Source of the DNA: Lentzea aerocolonigenes
Lineage (GTDB): Bacteria; Actinomycetota; Actinomycetes; Mycobacteriales; Pseudonocardiaceae
Direction: 5' to 3'
NCBI RefSeq assembly: GCF_000974445.1
Contig: NZ_BBOJ01000027.1
Coordinates: forward strand, 1-64,000
Length of the DNA stretch: 64,000 nucleotides
Shown: positions 52,336 through 60,956 of the stretch, in pieces
Numbering within the stretch: position 1 is the stretch's first letter
Layout: every line of letters starts with the position of its first letter
Made by a program: the position numbers and the translations under genes
Notes under the pieces: generated by a model
Seen by the model: the letters and a program-made list of their open reading frames with translations, nothing else
Told to the model about the DNA's origin: nothing
The model's database searches: none

Positions 52336-52663
52336 GGTCGGTGAGCGTATTCGGATGGTTGTGAGCCGGGTGTAGCAGGCCGGGCTGCGTGGGCCGGGCC
52401 TACGCAGCGTGGGTGCTCCGAGGGGCCGGGTCACCCTCATCCGACTCGTTCTCCAGCGATCAGCGACGGGGTGTCACCGAAGCGCACGAGTACGGGCCGA
52501 CGACTGCGCTCAAGGGCGGTTATTCCGGGACTAAATGTCGCACGAATAGCAGCTTCCTTATCTTTTGACCGACGCGTACAGTAACTCCGCGCACTTGATC
52601 GGACACCGACTGCATTCGTCCGTTCGGGTAGCGGCCGTTGAGGTGACCCAGGAGGTGGGACAC
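52336..52663. other. 328-bp gap
   Basis: Divergent gap between the FKBP gene and the PLD-like gene. TACGCT eight bases before the FKBP ATG on the minus strand may be its -10. A less G+C-rich stretch (about 52525-52570) probably holds the plus-strand promoter. No repeat or RNA gene was recognised. Confidence 0.3.
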
Positions 52664-53668
52664 GTGTCCGCGGAGGCCGGAGGCATCCGCAGCAACCTGA
52701 TCTCGGAGTTGTTCTGGACTCGGACCGGGTTGCTCCTCCTCATACTCGTCGTCACGTCGGGAACGTGTCTGGCCATTTCCAGTCAAATGGATTCCGGGGC
52801 ACCTAGAAACTTCCTCACCGCACTGGGCACCGGCACGCTCATATCGGCGGTCGTGAGCTTCACGCAGACGCTCGTCACGTCGAAAGCGGCGCAGAAGGCA
52901 CTTCTGGCGCCGGTCGTCGAGGAGAGCCGCCGGGCGCTCAAGGAGCTCAGCGAGGAGTACCGGCTGCTGGACAGGGAGTTCTTCCCCAGCCACGTGTTCG
53001 AGCCGACGGCCAAGCCGTCTCCCGTCTTCAACCAGCTGATGATGCAGGACCTGGAGCGGACGCGGCTGTACTGCTTCCGCGGGTTCGCCGGGCGGTACGC
53101 GGCGGGCAGGGTCCTGTTGTCGCAGACGGAATGCGAGCTCAGGGCCGTGCTGGCGGACCCGCGCGACGACAACGCGATCAGCGGGCGCGCGCGGTACCTC
53201 CTGCGCAACGCGGGCGCGGACGGCGACTACGACGAGATCGCCGCGCAGCTCAAGGAACAGATCGGCATCGGGCTCGTCGGGCTGTTCGTGGCGCGCAGCC
53301 GGTGCAGCAGGATCGACGTCACGATCGTTTCGGACCCGCCGCAGGACCGGCTCGAACTGTTCGACGACTGCGCCTGGATCACGCTCTACAGCAACACCGC
53401 CGGAGTCCCGAGGCCGTATCCGCGGACTCTCAGGTTCACCGAGAGCTCCTTCCTGTACGCGATGGAACGCGCGGAGTTCCTGCGGATCAGCAATTCCAAG
53501 GCCGGCTATCACTTCGTCATCACGCCGGGAACCACGAGAACCGACTTCCTGGCGTTGTTCGAGAAGATCACCGGCGAAACACTCACCAAAGACGGGTTCG
53601 CGGAACTCGAAGAGAAGTTCCACGCATTCCGTCGCGAATTCTCCGCATCCGCTCAGTTGAGGAGCTGA
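52664..53668 (+). CDS. Membrane protein with PLD-like soluble domain
   Basis: 334 residues from GTG 52664, chosen for AGGAGG eight bases upstream (an open frame reaches back to 52565). Two membrane helices at about residues 15-65, a coiled-coil-like linker (EESRRALKELSEEYRLLDREFF), then a soluble domain with CELRAVLADPRDD and an end FLALFEKITGE. The plan, two helices then a PLD-like fold without catalytic HKD, resembles the protein at 35.7 kb. Six bases before the cupin-like gene, so one operon. Confidence 0.6.
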   Translation: MSAEAGGIRSNLISELFWTRTGLLLLILVVTSGTCLAISSQMDSGAPRNFLTALGTGTLISAVVSFTQTLVTSKAAQKALLAPVVEESRRALKELSEEYRLLDREFFPSHVFEPTAKPSPVFNQLMMQDLERTRLYCFRGFAGRYAAGRVLLSQTECELRAVLADPRDDNAISGRARYLLRNAGADGDYDEIAAQLKEQIGIGLVGLFVARSRCSRIDVTIVSDPPQDRLELFDDCAWITLYSNTAGVPRPYPRTLRFTESSFLYAMERAEFLRISNSKAGYHFVITPGTTRTDFLALFEKITGETLTKDGFAELEEKFHAFRREFSASAQLRS

Positions 53669-53674
53669 TCGATC

Positions 53675-54322
53675 TTGCTAGCCGAGTTCACCGGGTTGTC
53701 CGCGCTCGAGGAGCTCGCCGCCCGGGTGAAGCGCGCCGAATTCCCTGTCGTCGATCACTGGACCGACGTCGGCGCGTGGTTCCGCGAGTGGGCGACCCGT
53801 CCGCAGCTGCGCAAGGAGCTGCGCGAGCACATCGACGGCCTCACCCCGCAGCAGGCGACCTGGGTGATCGCGCATTCACGGGAGACGACGACGCACTTCG
53901 CGTGGTGCCTGCGGGACGAACGGGACGAACCGTTCACGTTCTGGCTGCACGAGTACAAGCCGCTGTCGGACTGGCGGACCGGGTACGCGGACTCGGTCCA
54001 CAACCACCGCTACCACTTCTGCACCACCATCCTGAGTGGCGCCTACCTGCACGAACGTTTCGCAGTCCGGCTCGGTGTCGGCGGCCGCACGGTCGTCGCC
54101 ACGGAGCTCACGGACCGCACCCAGTGCGCCGAGGGCACCACCGGCACGTTGCTCGCGCACGAGTTCCACCGCATCCCGCGCGCGGCGGATGGGACCATGA
54201 CGTTCCTGGTCAAGTCGCGCGCCGTCACGCCGTGGAGCCTCAGCTACGACCCGGACACCGGGATCAGCCACCGGCACGTGCCGGTCGAGGACCGCTTGGA
54301 GGATCTGACGAACCACCTGTGA
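53675..54322 (+). CDS. Cupin-like protein
   Basis: 215 residues. HNHRYHFCTTILSGAYLHERF and the later EFHRIPRAADGTMTFLVKS look like the two histidine-bearing cupin motifs, with H-x-H and a distant His. Cysteine-dioxygenase-like or sensor roles are possible. TTG at 53675 is the likely start; GGAG lies ten bases upstream. Confidence 0.55.
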   Translation: MLAEFTGLSALEELAARVKRAEFPVVDHWTDVGAWFREWATRPQLRKELREHIDGLTPQQATWVIAHSRETTTHFAWCLRDERDEPFTFWLHEYKPLSDWRTGYADSVHNHRYHFCTTILSGAYLHERFAVRLGVGGRTVVATELTDRTQCAEGTTGTLLAHEFHRIPRAADGTMTFLVKSRAVTPWSLSYDPDTGISHRHVPVEDRLEDLTNHL

Positions 54323-54382
54323 AGCCCCGCGCGGGGGCCTGTGACACGCCTACCATCAGCCCACCCGGTGGGAGGGCTGATG

Positions 54383-55033
54383 ATGCGTACGCGCACAACG
54401 ATTCCGAGGTCTGTCATCGCGGACGTGGAGCAGCGCGTGAGGCGGCTGTGCGAGGACCTGGCCGCGAAGCTGCAGTTCCACGGCTGGCACCACGTGAGCT
54501 TCGTCCGCGACAAGTCCGTGCACTTCGCCGGACGCAACGGCGCCGCGCGAGACGTCGTCGAGGTCGCCGCGCTGGTGCACGACCTGAACTACATGGTCCG
54601 CCGCAACTCGCTGCCGACCGACGGCGAGGCGTTGCGCCGCAAGATCCTCTTCGTCTCCGGCGTGTGTCTCGGCGACATCGAGTGGATCGAGAAGATCGTC
54701 GTCGAGGCCGAGATGCGCACCCGCCACAGGGACATCTCGCTGGAGGCGCAGGCGTTGTCGGACGCGGACACGCTGTTCAAGGCGCTGCCCGTCACGCCGG
54801 TCGTGCTCGCGCACAAGTACTTGCAGGAGAACGGGATCACGCTCAAGGAGCTCGCGTACAAGATCGTGGGCGAGCAGGTGTCCAAGGCCGACGAGGGCTA
54901 CTACTTCTACGACGCGGAGGCCGCCGCGACGTATTCCAAGTGGGCAGAGACGAACCTGTTGCTGTGGCAGCACATCGTGGAGTCGCTCGACGACCCGTGC
55001 GTCGAGGAGCTGCTGACCAAGGTGGCGTCCTGA
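54383..55033 (+). CDS. HD-domain phosphohydrolase-like protein
   Basis: 216 residues. HGWHHV, ALVHDLNY (the HD pair) and LSDADTLFK supply the metal ligands of an HD hydrolase. Possible nucleotide or phosphate ester substrate. ATG at 54383 is six bases after GGAGGG; the ATG three bases earlier is too close. Convergent to the HelD-like gene with a three-base gap. Confidence 0.75.
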   Translation: MRTRTTIPRSVIADVEQRVRRLCEDLAAKLQFHGWHHVSFVRDKSVHFAGRNGAARDVVEVAALVHDLNYMVRRNSLPTDGEALRRKILFVSGVCLGDIEWIEKIVVEAEMRTRHRDISLEAQALSDADTLFKALPVTPVVLAHKYLQENGITLKELAYKIVGEQVSKADEGYYFYDAEAAATYSKWAETNLLLWQHIVESLDDPCVEELLTKVAS

Positions 55034-55036
55034 GCC

Positions 55037-56983
55037 TCACCGCACCACCAGCGAGCTGAGCTCGGGCGGCACCGGCCCGGGGTGCACCACGCCCAACGTC
55101 CGGGTGGCCCGCGTCATGGCCACGTAGAGGTCGTTGGGCCCGGCCGCGAGCACGGCCGCGGGGTCGGCGATGACGACCACGTCGAACTCCAGGCCCTTCG
55201 CCTCGTCCGGCGTCAGCAGCACGACCTTGCCGGTGAGGTCCGGCGGCACCGGCAACGACAGCGCGTCCGCCAGTCCGCCGGCATCGAGCGTGATGATCGC
55301 CAGCTGACCGTCGGTGTGCTCGTCGATCACCGCGGCGAGCGCGCCCGGCACGTCCGCGGCCTGAAGACGCCACGGCAGCTCACCGCTCTCCCGGACCGAC
55401 CGCGGTGGCCGCAGTGCCGGGTGGTGCCGCGCGAGCAACTCCGCCGCGACCGTCATGATCTCCGCCGGGGTGCGGTAGTTGACGGTCAGCTGCGCGAGCC
55501 GGCGCGGTCCCGGCACCCGCTCCCACGACGTCGCGCCCGCCGCGCTCCCGGTCTGCGCCAGGTCCCCCACGACGGTCATCGACCCCGACGGGCAGCGGCG
55601 CACCAGCATCCGCCAGGCCATCTCGGACAGCTCCTGCGCCTCGTCGACCACGACGTGCCCGAACACCGGCACGCTCTCGCCGACGAGCGCGGCGGCCTCG
55701 TCCAGCAACGGCACGTCCGCGGCGCTCCACGGACCCCGCACCACGTCCGCCGGGGTCAGCGGCGGCCACAGTTCGTCGAGCACCTCCCCGACACCGGCGT
55801 CACCGAGCAACGCCGTCCGCAACGCTTCCCGGTCGACGTCGTCCAGCAGGTCGCGCGGGCCGTCGTCGTCCGCGCCGAGCACCACGCCCGCGGCTGCCAG
55901 CGCACGCAGTTCGGCCTCGCCGAGCCGGCCGTCCGCGCTGCCGCCGTCGAGTGTCTCGCCGGTCTCGGCGAACACGACGGACTCCAGCTGGTCGACCAGC
56001 TCCCCCGCCAGCGCGCTGACGACTTCCCGCTGGAACACCAGCCGTGCCTGGTTGTGCGGCATCCCGGTCTCCCTGGCCGTCCGCACGGCTCGCCGCACCG
56101 CCGACGCGTCCAAGCGCAGCACCTGCTGTTCGAACTCGACGTCCACCGGTTCGTCCGGCACCCGGACCGCGGCCCGCACCCGCTTCGCCAGCAGGGACGC
56201 CATGTCCGCGCTGCCCTTGCGCTCGGCCTCCGCGGCCGGATCCACCTCGGTGACGGCGACAGGCCGCAGTCCTGGCACGGTCGCCGTCACCACCCGGTTC
56301 TCGCCGAGCCCCGGCAGCACCTGGCCGATGTAGCCCAGGAACACGTCGCTCGGTCCGATGACGAGCACACCGCGAGCCCGCAGGTGTTCGTGCGTGTAGA
56401 GCAGGTAGGCGACCCGGTGCAGCGCGACGGCCGTCTTGCCGGTGCCCGGTCCGCCCTGCACGACCAGCACACCGCGAGCGTCGTCCCGGATGATCCGGTC
56501 CTGCTCGGTCTGCAACGTGGAGACGATGTCGCGCATGCGTCCGGTGCGTTCGGCCGTCACGGCGGCGAGGAGCGCGGCCTCCCCGACGAGCCCGTCGCGG
56601 GGTGCGTCGGGATCGAGCAGCTCGTCGTCCAGCGCGACGACGGTCCGGCCGCGCGTGGTGATCCGCCGCCGGCGCACGACGTCGCCCGGCTCGGCGGCGG
56701 TCGCGGTGTAGAACGGCCGGGCCGCGGGCGCGCGCCAGTCCACCAGCAGAGGCTCGTCGCCCTCGAACAGTGAAATCCGTCCTATGTGGACACTGCGACC
56801 GCTCGTGAAATCCAGGCGGCCGAAGCACAATCCGTCCTCGACCGCCCGCAGCCGTGCCAGCTCCGCCCGCCACACGTCCGGCGCGTGTCCTCGGGAGAGC
56901 GCGGCGGTGGCCTCCTCCCGCAACGCGTCGAGGCGGGCGTGGAGAACGTTCAGGTGGTGTTGCTCAACGGCGAGTTCGGACAC
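55037..56983 (-). CDS. helR: HelD/HelR-like RNA polymerase-associated ATPase
   Basis: 648 residues. N-terminal coiled coil (HHLNVLHARLDALREEA), Walker A GGPGTGKT at 177-184, Walker B VVVDEAQEL, and UvrD-type motifs VNYRTP, LLTPDEAKGLEFD and YVAMTRATR. HelD/HelR proteins remove stalled or rifampicin-bound RNA polymerase from DNA. It is shorter than the mycobacterial HelD I know (about 740). GTG at 56983. It lies 57 bases after the GIDE gene on the same strand and may share its transcript. Confidence 0.88.
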   Translation of the reverse strand: MSELAVEQHHLNVLHARLDALREEATAALSRGHAPDVWRAELARLRAVEDGLCFGRLDFTSGRSVHIGRISLFEGDEPLLVDWRAPAARPFYTATAAEPGDVVRRRRITTRGRTVVALDDELLDPDAPRDGLVGEAALLAAVTAERTGRMRDIVSTLQTEQDRIIRDDARGVLVVQGGPGTGKTAVALHRVAYLLYTHEHLRARGVLVIGPSDVFLGYIGQVLPGLGENRVVTATVPGLRPVAVTEVDPAAEAERKGSADMASLLAKRVRAAVRVPDEPVDVEFEQQVLRLDASAVRRAVRTARETGMPHNQARLVFQREVVSALAGELVDQLESVVFAETGETLDGGSADGRLGEAELRALAAAGVVLGADDDGPRDLLDDVDREALRTALLGDAGVGEVLDELWPPLTPADVVRGPWSAADVPLLDEAAALVGESVPVFGHVVVDEAQELSEMAWRMLVRRCPSGSMTVVGDLAQTGSAAGATSWERVPGPRRLAQLTVNYRTPAEIMTVAAELLARHHPALRPPRSVRESGELPWRLQAADVPGALAAVIDEHTDGQLAIITLDAGGLADALSLPVPPDLTGKVVLLTPDEAKGLEFDVVVIADPAAVLAAGPNDLYVAMTRATRTLGVVHPGPVPPELSSLVVR

Positions 56984-57040
56984 GCCGGCGAGAGTGCCCG
57001 TGATCTCGCGGAAAGTGCAGTCTTGTTCTTCTTGACAGCC

Positions 57041-57832
57041 TCAGCCGAGCGTTCTGACCAGCAGAAAACCCGCGAGCAGCAGGAGAGGTCCAGCGACGGC
57101 GCAGATCAGCAGACATCCCGAGCCGGTCCGCACGCCCTCCTCGATGTCCTCGGTCAGCTGCTCGTACGTGCGACCGGTGACGAGGCGAACGCCCTGCCTG
57201 CCACCGAGCACCGGGCGACCACCCCTCAGCTCGACCCTGCCCTGCACGTGCAGTGCCTCACCGATCGGCAGCACGTACTCCTCCACCGTCCATCCGAGCG
57301 TGCTGGAGTACCACCTGCGTTCGAACGACTTCTCGCTCAGCACCCCGCGGGCGATCAGGCCCTGCAGGTGGGTGCTGTCCCGCGCGGAACGCACGTCCTC
57401 GTCCACCACGCGCCGCACCGGCGGACCGTGAAAGCTGCGGCCCGAGCTGCGGTGGGGATGCACGAGGCTCCCGTCGACGAGCACCGATCCGGTCGCGTCG
57501 CGCACCCCGAACGGCATGTCGCCACCGGCTTGCCAGACCAGCGTCGTGGACGGGCCGTCGCCGGTGGTGCACTCCAGCACCTCGGTGAAGAACCACGCAC
57601 ACGGCTCACCGGTCAGCGGTGCGACCAGCGGTGTCCCGGCGGCGGGCTCGCTGCGGCCCTCCACCGCGCACAACCGCCGCCCCGGCGTGGTCACGTCGGC
57701 GCACCGGGAGACGGACAACCGGGCGACCCTGCGGCGCTCCCGGCGGTCGCTCCAGGTCAGCAGCGCCCACACCGGCGCCAGGACGGTCAACGCGCCACCG
57801 ATCGCGACCAGCACGACCGCCAGAGCCGTCAT
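57041..57832 (-). CDS. GIDE-domain (MULAN/BAM-like) membrane protein
   Basis: 263 residues. Membrane helix at 5-25, a middle GIDE/BAM domain (LTGEPCAWFFTEVLE to RRWYSSTLGWTVEEYVLP and GEALHVQGRVEL), and a C-terminal helix ending the chain. Eukaryotic MULAN E3 ligases carry the same domain between two helices; bacterial members lack the RING. ATG at 57832 has AGGAGG five bases upstream. Starts 24 bases after the CHAT-like gene, so the two are one operon. Confidence 0.75.
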   Translation of the reverse strand: MTALAVVLVAIGGALTVLAPVWALLTWSDRRERRRVARLSVSRCADVTTPGRRLCAVEGRSEPAAGTPLVAPLTGEPCAWFFTEVLECTTGDGPSTTLVWQAGGDMPFGVRDATGSVLVDGSLVHPHRSSGRSFHGPPVRRVVDEDVRSARDSTHLQGLIARGVLSEKSFERRWYSSTLGWTVEEYVLPIGEALHVQGRVELRGGRPVLGGRQGVRLVTGRTYEQLTEDIEEGVRTGSGCLLICAVAGPLLLLAGFLLVRTLG

Positions 57833-57856
57833 GTCGCCCTCCTCGCTGCGACGAGG

Positions 57857-59758
57857 TCATCGAAGACGGAGGTCCGCGTTCGCGTGCAGGGCGTAGGCGA
57901 GGCCCAGCACGTTGCCGCGACTCATCATCTCCCAGCGCGTGCGCCGCAACGCCTCTCCCGCGGGCATTCCACCCGCGAGCCGGGCGAGCAGCATGCCGCT
58001 GACCCACCCCGTCATGCCCTGGTCGACGACCACCTCCGGGCATAGGACGCCGGCGGCGCCCGCGCGGTTCACGAATTCGCCCACCAGATTCGCGGCCGGT
58101 GAGGTCGTGACGACCAGCGGCCGGTGGGGCCACTCGACCTCCACCGCTTCGAGGACACCTTCGTCGTAGACCAGGTGCACGACGTCCGAGCGCTCGTCCT
58201 CCAACGCGCGCGACAGCTCCGACGGGCTCACGTAGGCCGAAGAGATCGACTCCGGCGGCAGGAACGACAGCAGCTCGGCCACGTGCCGCTGGGTGAGCAC
58301 CCGGTCCAGGCCGGGGTCGACGGCCAGCGTCACCTCGACCTGGCGCTCCGCCGCCGAGACCTGCCAGGCCAGCGGACCCTCCGGCTGTTCCAGGACGCTC
58401 GAGAACCCCCAGAAACCGAAGGGGCACAACACGTTCCCGCTGTGGTCGGGCTCAGGGCACCGCGACGGCACCTCTCCTCCGGCACCGAACGGCCCGAACC
58501 GCGACACGGACGCGCACAGCCGGTACGGCCCTTCGACGAACGGCAGGTCGTAGACGTGCGCCCACGGCACGCGCGTCGAGCCCACCACCGTGATCACCCC
58601 ACCGCGCGGGATCATCACGCCTTCGACGAACAACCGCCCGTGCAGCGCGGCGCCCCGCACGGCGAAGGCGGCGAGGTCCTCGCAGAACGCCGGGAAACCC
58701 TTGCCGTACCAGGGATCCAGACCGGACACCGGCGGCAGGCCTGCAACCGCGTCCAGGCTCACCCAGTGCGGTTCACGGCCGGACGCCACGAGCGCCCGCT
58801 CACCGAGCACCAGGACCGAACCCGTCCGCGACGACAGCGGCACGAGATCGGCGAACGTCCGGGAAAGCCTGAACCGCAACCGTGTCCTGGACTCACCTCC
58901 GCCGACCGGCAACACCACCTGCTGCACGTGCACCGGCACCGCACCGCGGTAGATGACCAGCTCACCGCTCCACGGCACCGACGCGTACGGGGTCGTGACG
59001 GGGAAGCTCACCCACGGGCTCGCGCCGTCCGCCGGCAGCACGAACGACTCGGACTGCACCGCGCGCCCGTTCAGGCAGAGCACGGCCCGCAACTCCAGAT
59101 CACCGGGCAGCGGCGCCGGATGCGTCCCGACGCGCACCCACACCTCGTACTCGGCCCCCGGCCGCAACGCCCCGGCGATGCCCTCGGTCGCACCCGGCAG
59201 CGCGACCACGACCGTCACCGGGCGATCTTCGACCACCGGCGGCGAGGGCAGCGCGGTGTAGGTGACCACGTGGCGGCGTTCCAGTTCCTGGAACTGCCAG
59301 ACGACGTCCTCGACCCGTCCCTCGCCCCGGCCGCGCGGCACCCCGATCACGACGTGCGGCGCGCTCCAGCCCAGCAGCACCGTCGACGGGTCCAGCCCGG
59401 AGACCCACGTGTGCGCGGCGGTGAACAGCACGACCGGTCGACCGAGCCCGCGCAACGACCCGATCACCGGTGAGGAGTCCCAGGAGCGGGTGTCGTGCAC
59501 CGCCACCAGGTCGCCTGGTACGTCCGCGATCGACGGCAGGCCGGACGGGGACGGGAAGTGACGAAGATCGAGAACGGCGAACCGCAGCGGCCGCACCCGC
59601 GTCGGCACCACGGCCGATCCGACCGGCGCCGCCTGGCTGACCTGCGCCCAGCCGCCGGGATCGGTGATCACGACGAGCGAGGACGACGGCGTCACGACCG
59701 CGACGTGGTCGAGCGGTGAGCCTTCACCACCTGTGACGGTGAACTCAACGGGCGCCAC
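57857..59758 (-). CDS. CHAT-like (caspase-fold) protein with lost catalytic residues
   Basis: 633 residues. The middle holds a beta-sandwich-like segment (RPGAEYEVWVRVG). The last 170 residues follow the CHAT pattern (SELSRALEDERSDVVHLVY, NRAGAAGVLCPEVVVDQG, GEALRRTRWEMM, GNVLGLAYALHANADLRL). The catalytic His-Gly reads YDEG and the Cys of the NACxS motif is replaced (TTSPAA), so protease activity is unlikely. GTG at 59758 is chosen; the frame is open to 59797, overlapping ctaB. Confidence 0.65.
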   Translation of the reverse strand: MAPVEFTVTGGEGSPLDHVAVVTPSSSLVVITDPGGWAQVSQAAPVGSAVVPTRVRPLRFAVLDLRHFPSPSGLPSIADVPGDLVAVHDTRSWDSSPVIGSLRGLGRPVVLFTAAHTWVSGLDPSTVLLGWSAPHVVIGVPRGRGEGRVEDVVWQFQELERRHVVTYTALPSPPVVEDRPVTVVVALPGATEGIAGALRPGAEYEVWVRVGTHPAPLPGDLELRAVLCLNGRAVQSESFVLPADGASPWVSFPVTTPYASVPWSGELVIYRGAVPVHVQQVVLPVGGGESRTRLRFRLSRTFADLVPLSSRTGSVLVLGERALVASGREPHWVSLDAVAGLPPVSGLDPWYGKGFPAFCEDLAAFAVRGAALHGRLFVEGVMIPRGGVITVVGSTRVPWAHVYDLPFVEGPYRLCASVSRFGPFGAGGEVPSRCPEPDHSGNVLCPFGFWGFSSVLEQPEGPLAWQVSAAERQVEVTLAVDPGLDRVLTQRHVAELLSFLPPESISSAYVSPSELSRALEDERSDVVHLVYDEGVLEAVEVEWPHRPLVVTTSPAANLVGEFVNRAGAAGVLCPEVVVDQGMTGWVSGMLLARLAGGMPAGEALRRTRWEMMSRGNVLGLAYALHANADLRLR

Positions 59759-59780
59759 AGCCGTACGCCTGGAGGTGCAG

Positions 59781-60713
59781 CTAGAACGGCCAGCCAAGCA
59801 CCGGCAACCCGACCACGGCGTCCACGGCGAGACCGCAGAACACGAGCATCAGGTAGAGGTTCGACATGTGGAAGAACTTCATGGTGTTCGTGGACCCGCC
59901 GCGGCGCACGACGTTGTGCAACTTGTGCGCGAAGACGGCGAACCACAGCCCCGACAGGGCCGCCACCGCCACGTAGATCCACGAGGTGACGGGAGCGAGC
60001 GCGAGCGTGCAGACGACCGTGATCCAGCTGTAGATGACGATCTGCCGCGTCACCTGCGCAGCTGTGGCCACCACGGGCAGCATCGGCACGCCTGCCCTGG
60101 CGTAGTCCTCCTTGAACTTCATCGCGAGGGCCCAGGTGTGTGGCGGAGTCCAGAAGAAGATGACGCCGAACATGACCAGGGCCGGCCACTCCACCGTGCC
60201 CGTCACCGCGCTCCAGCCGATGATCACCGGCATGCAGCCCGCCATGCCGCCCCAGATGATGTTCTGGGAGGTCCGGCGCTTGAGGACCAGCGTGTAGACG
60301 AAGATGTAGAACAAGATCGTCGCCACGGCGAACACGGCGGAGATCAGGTTCACGAACATCCAGAGGAACGCGAACGAGAAGACGCCGAGCACGATGCCGA
60401 AGATCAGGGCGTTGCGCGGTGGGATGGCGTTGTGCGCGAGCGGGCGGGCGGCCGTCCGCTTCATCACCGAGTCGATGTCGGCGTCGACGAAGCAGTTGAG
60501 GGCATTTGCCGACCCCGCGGCGAGGGTGCCACCGGTGAGGGTGCAGGCGATCAGCCACAGCGGCGGCAGGCCGTGCTGGGCGAGCAGCATCGCGGGGATC
60601 GTGGTGATCAGCAGGAGCTCGATGACCCGCGGCTTGGTCAGCGCCACGTAGGCACTCACGACCTGGCGGGGCGATCTGGGAGCGGCCTCAGCAACGAGAC
60701 TGTCGGCACTCAT
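59781..60713 (-). CDS. ctaB: Protoheme IX farnesyltransferase CtaB
   Basis: 310 residues, about nine membrane helices. The N-x3-D-x3-D motif is seen in NCFVDADID, and a second motif in FKEDYARAGVPMLP. It converts heme B to heme O, the substrate of CtaA. ATG at 60713 has GAGGAG ten bases upstream. Divergent from tkt, as in Rv1451/Rv1449c. Confidence 0.95.
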   Translation of the reverse strand: MSADSLVAEAAPRSPRQVVSAYVALTKPRVIELLLITTIPAMLLAQHGLPPLWLIACTLTGGTLAAGSANALNCFVDADIDSVMKRTAARPLAHNAIPPRNALIFGIVLGVFSFAFLWMFVNLISAVFAVATILFYIFVYTLVLKRRTSQNIIWGGMAGCMPVIIGWSAVTGTVEWPALVMFGVIFFWTPPHTWALAMKFKEDYARAGVPMLPVVATAAQVTRQIVIYSWITVVCTLALAPVTSWIYVAVAALSGLWFAVFAHKLHNVVRRGGSTNTMKFFHMSNLYLMLVFCGLAVDAVVGLPVLGWPF

Positions 60714-60801
60714 CGCGGGAACGCTCCTCGTGTTGAGACAGGTGTGAAATCCAGCGACTGATGGTAACCGCGCAAAGAATTCACAGCCCGTTCGGGTGCT
60801 G

Positions 60802-60817
60802 GTGTGCCTCGGCACAC
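60802..60817. promoter_or_regulatory. Palindrome in the ctaB/tkt gap
   Basis: GTGTGCC-TC-GGCACAC, seven-base arms, lies about mid-way in the 243-bp divergent gap. A possible operator for either operon. Confidence 0.4.
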
Positions 60818-60832
60818 ACCCACCTGAGACCT

Positions 60833-60867
60833 TTCAGAGCAACATCTGAATCTCTCGGGACTAGGCT
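60833..60867 (+). promoter_or_regulatory. Inverted repeat and -10 box before tkt
   Basis: TTCAGA-GCAACA-TCTGAA (60833-60850) is a perfect six-base inverted repeat with a six-base spacer, 11 bases before a TAGGCT -10-like box (60862-60867). It would overlap the -35 region and could control tkt. Confidence 0.4.
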
Positions 60868-60956
60868 GGCCGGTGGACGAGGGAGAGACGCGGGTCAGGC
60901 CGTTCGGGATCGATCAAGCCTGCCCGCCCTAGCGACAAGAGTGGAGCTGTAAGTCC

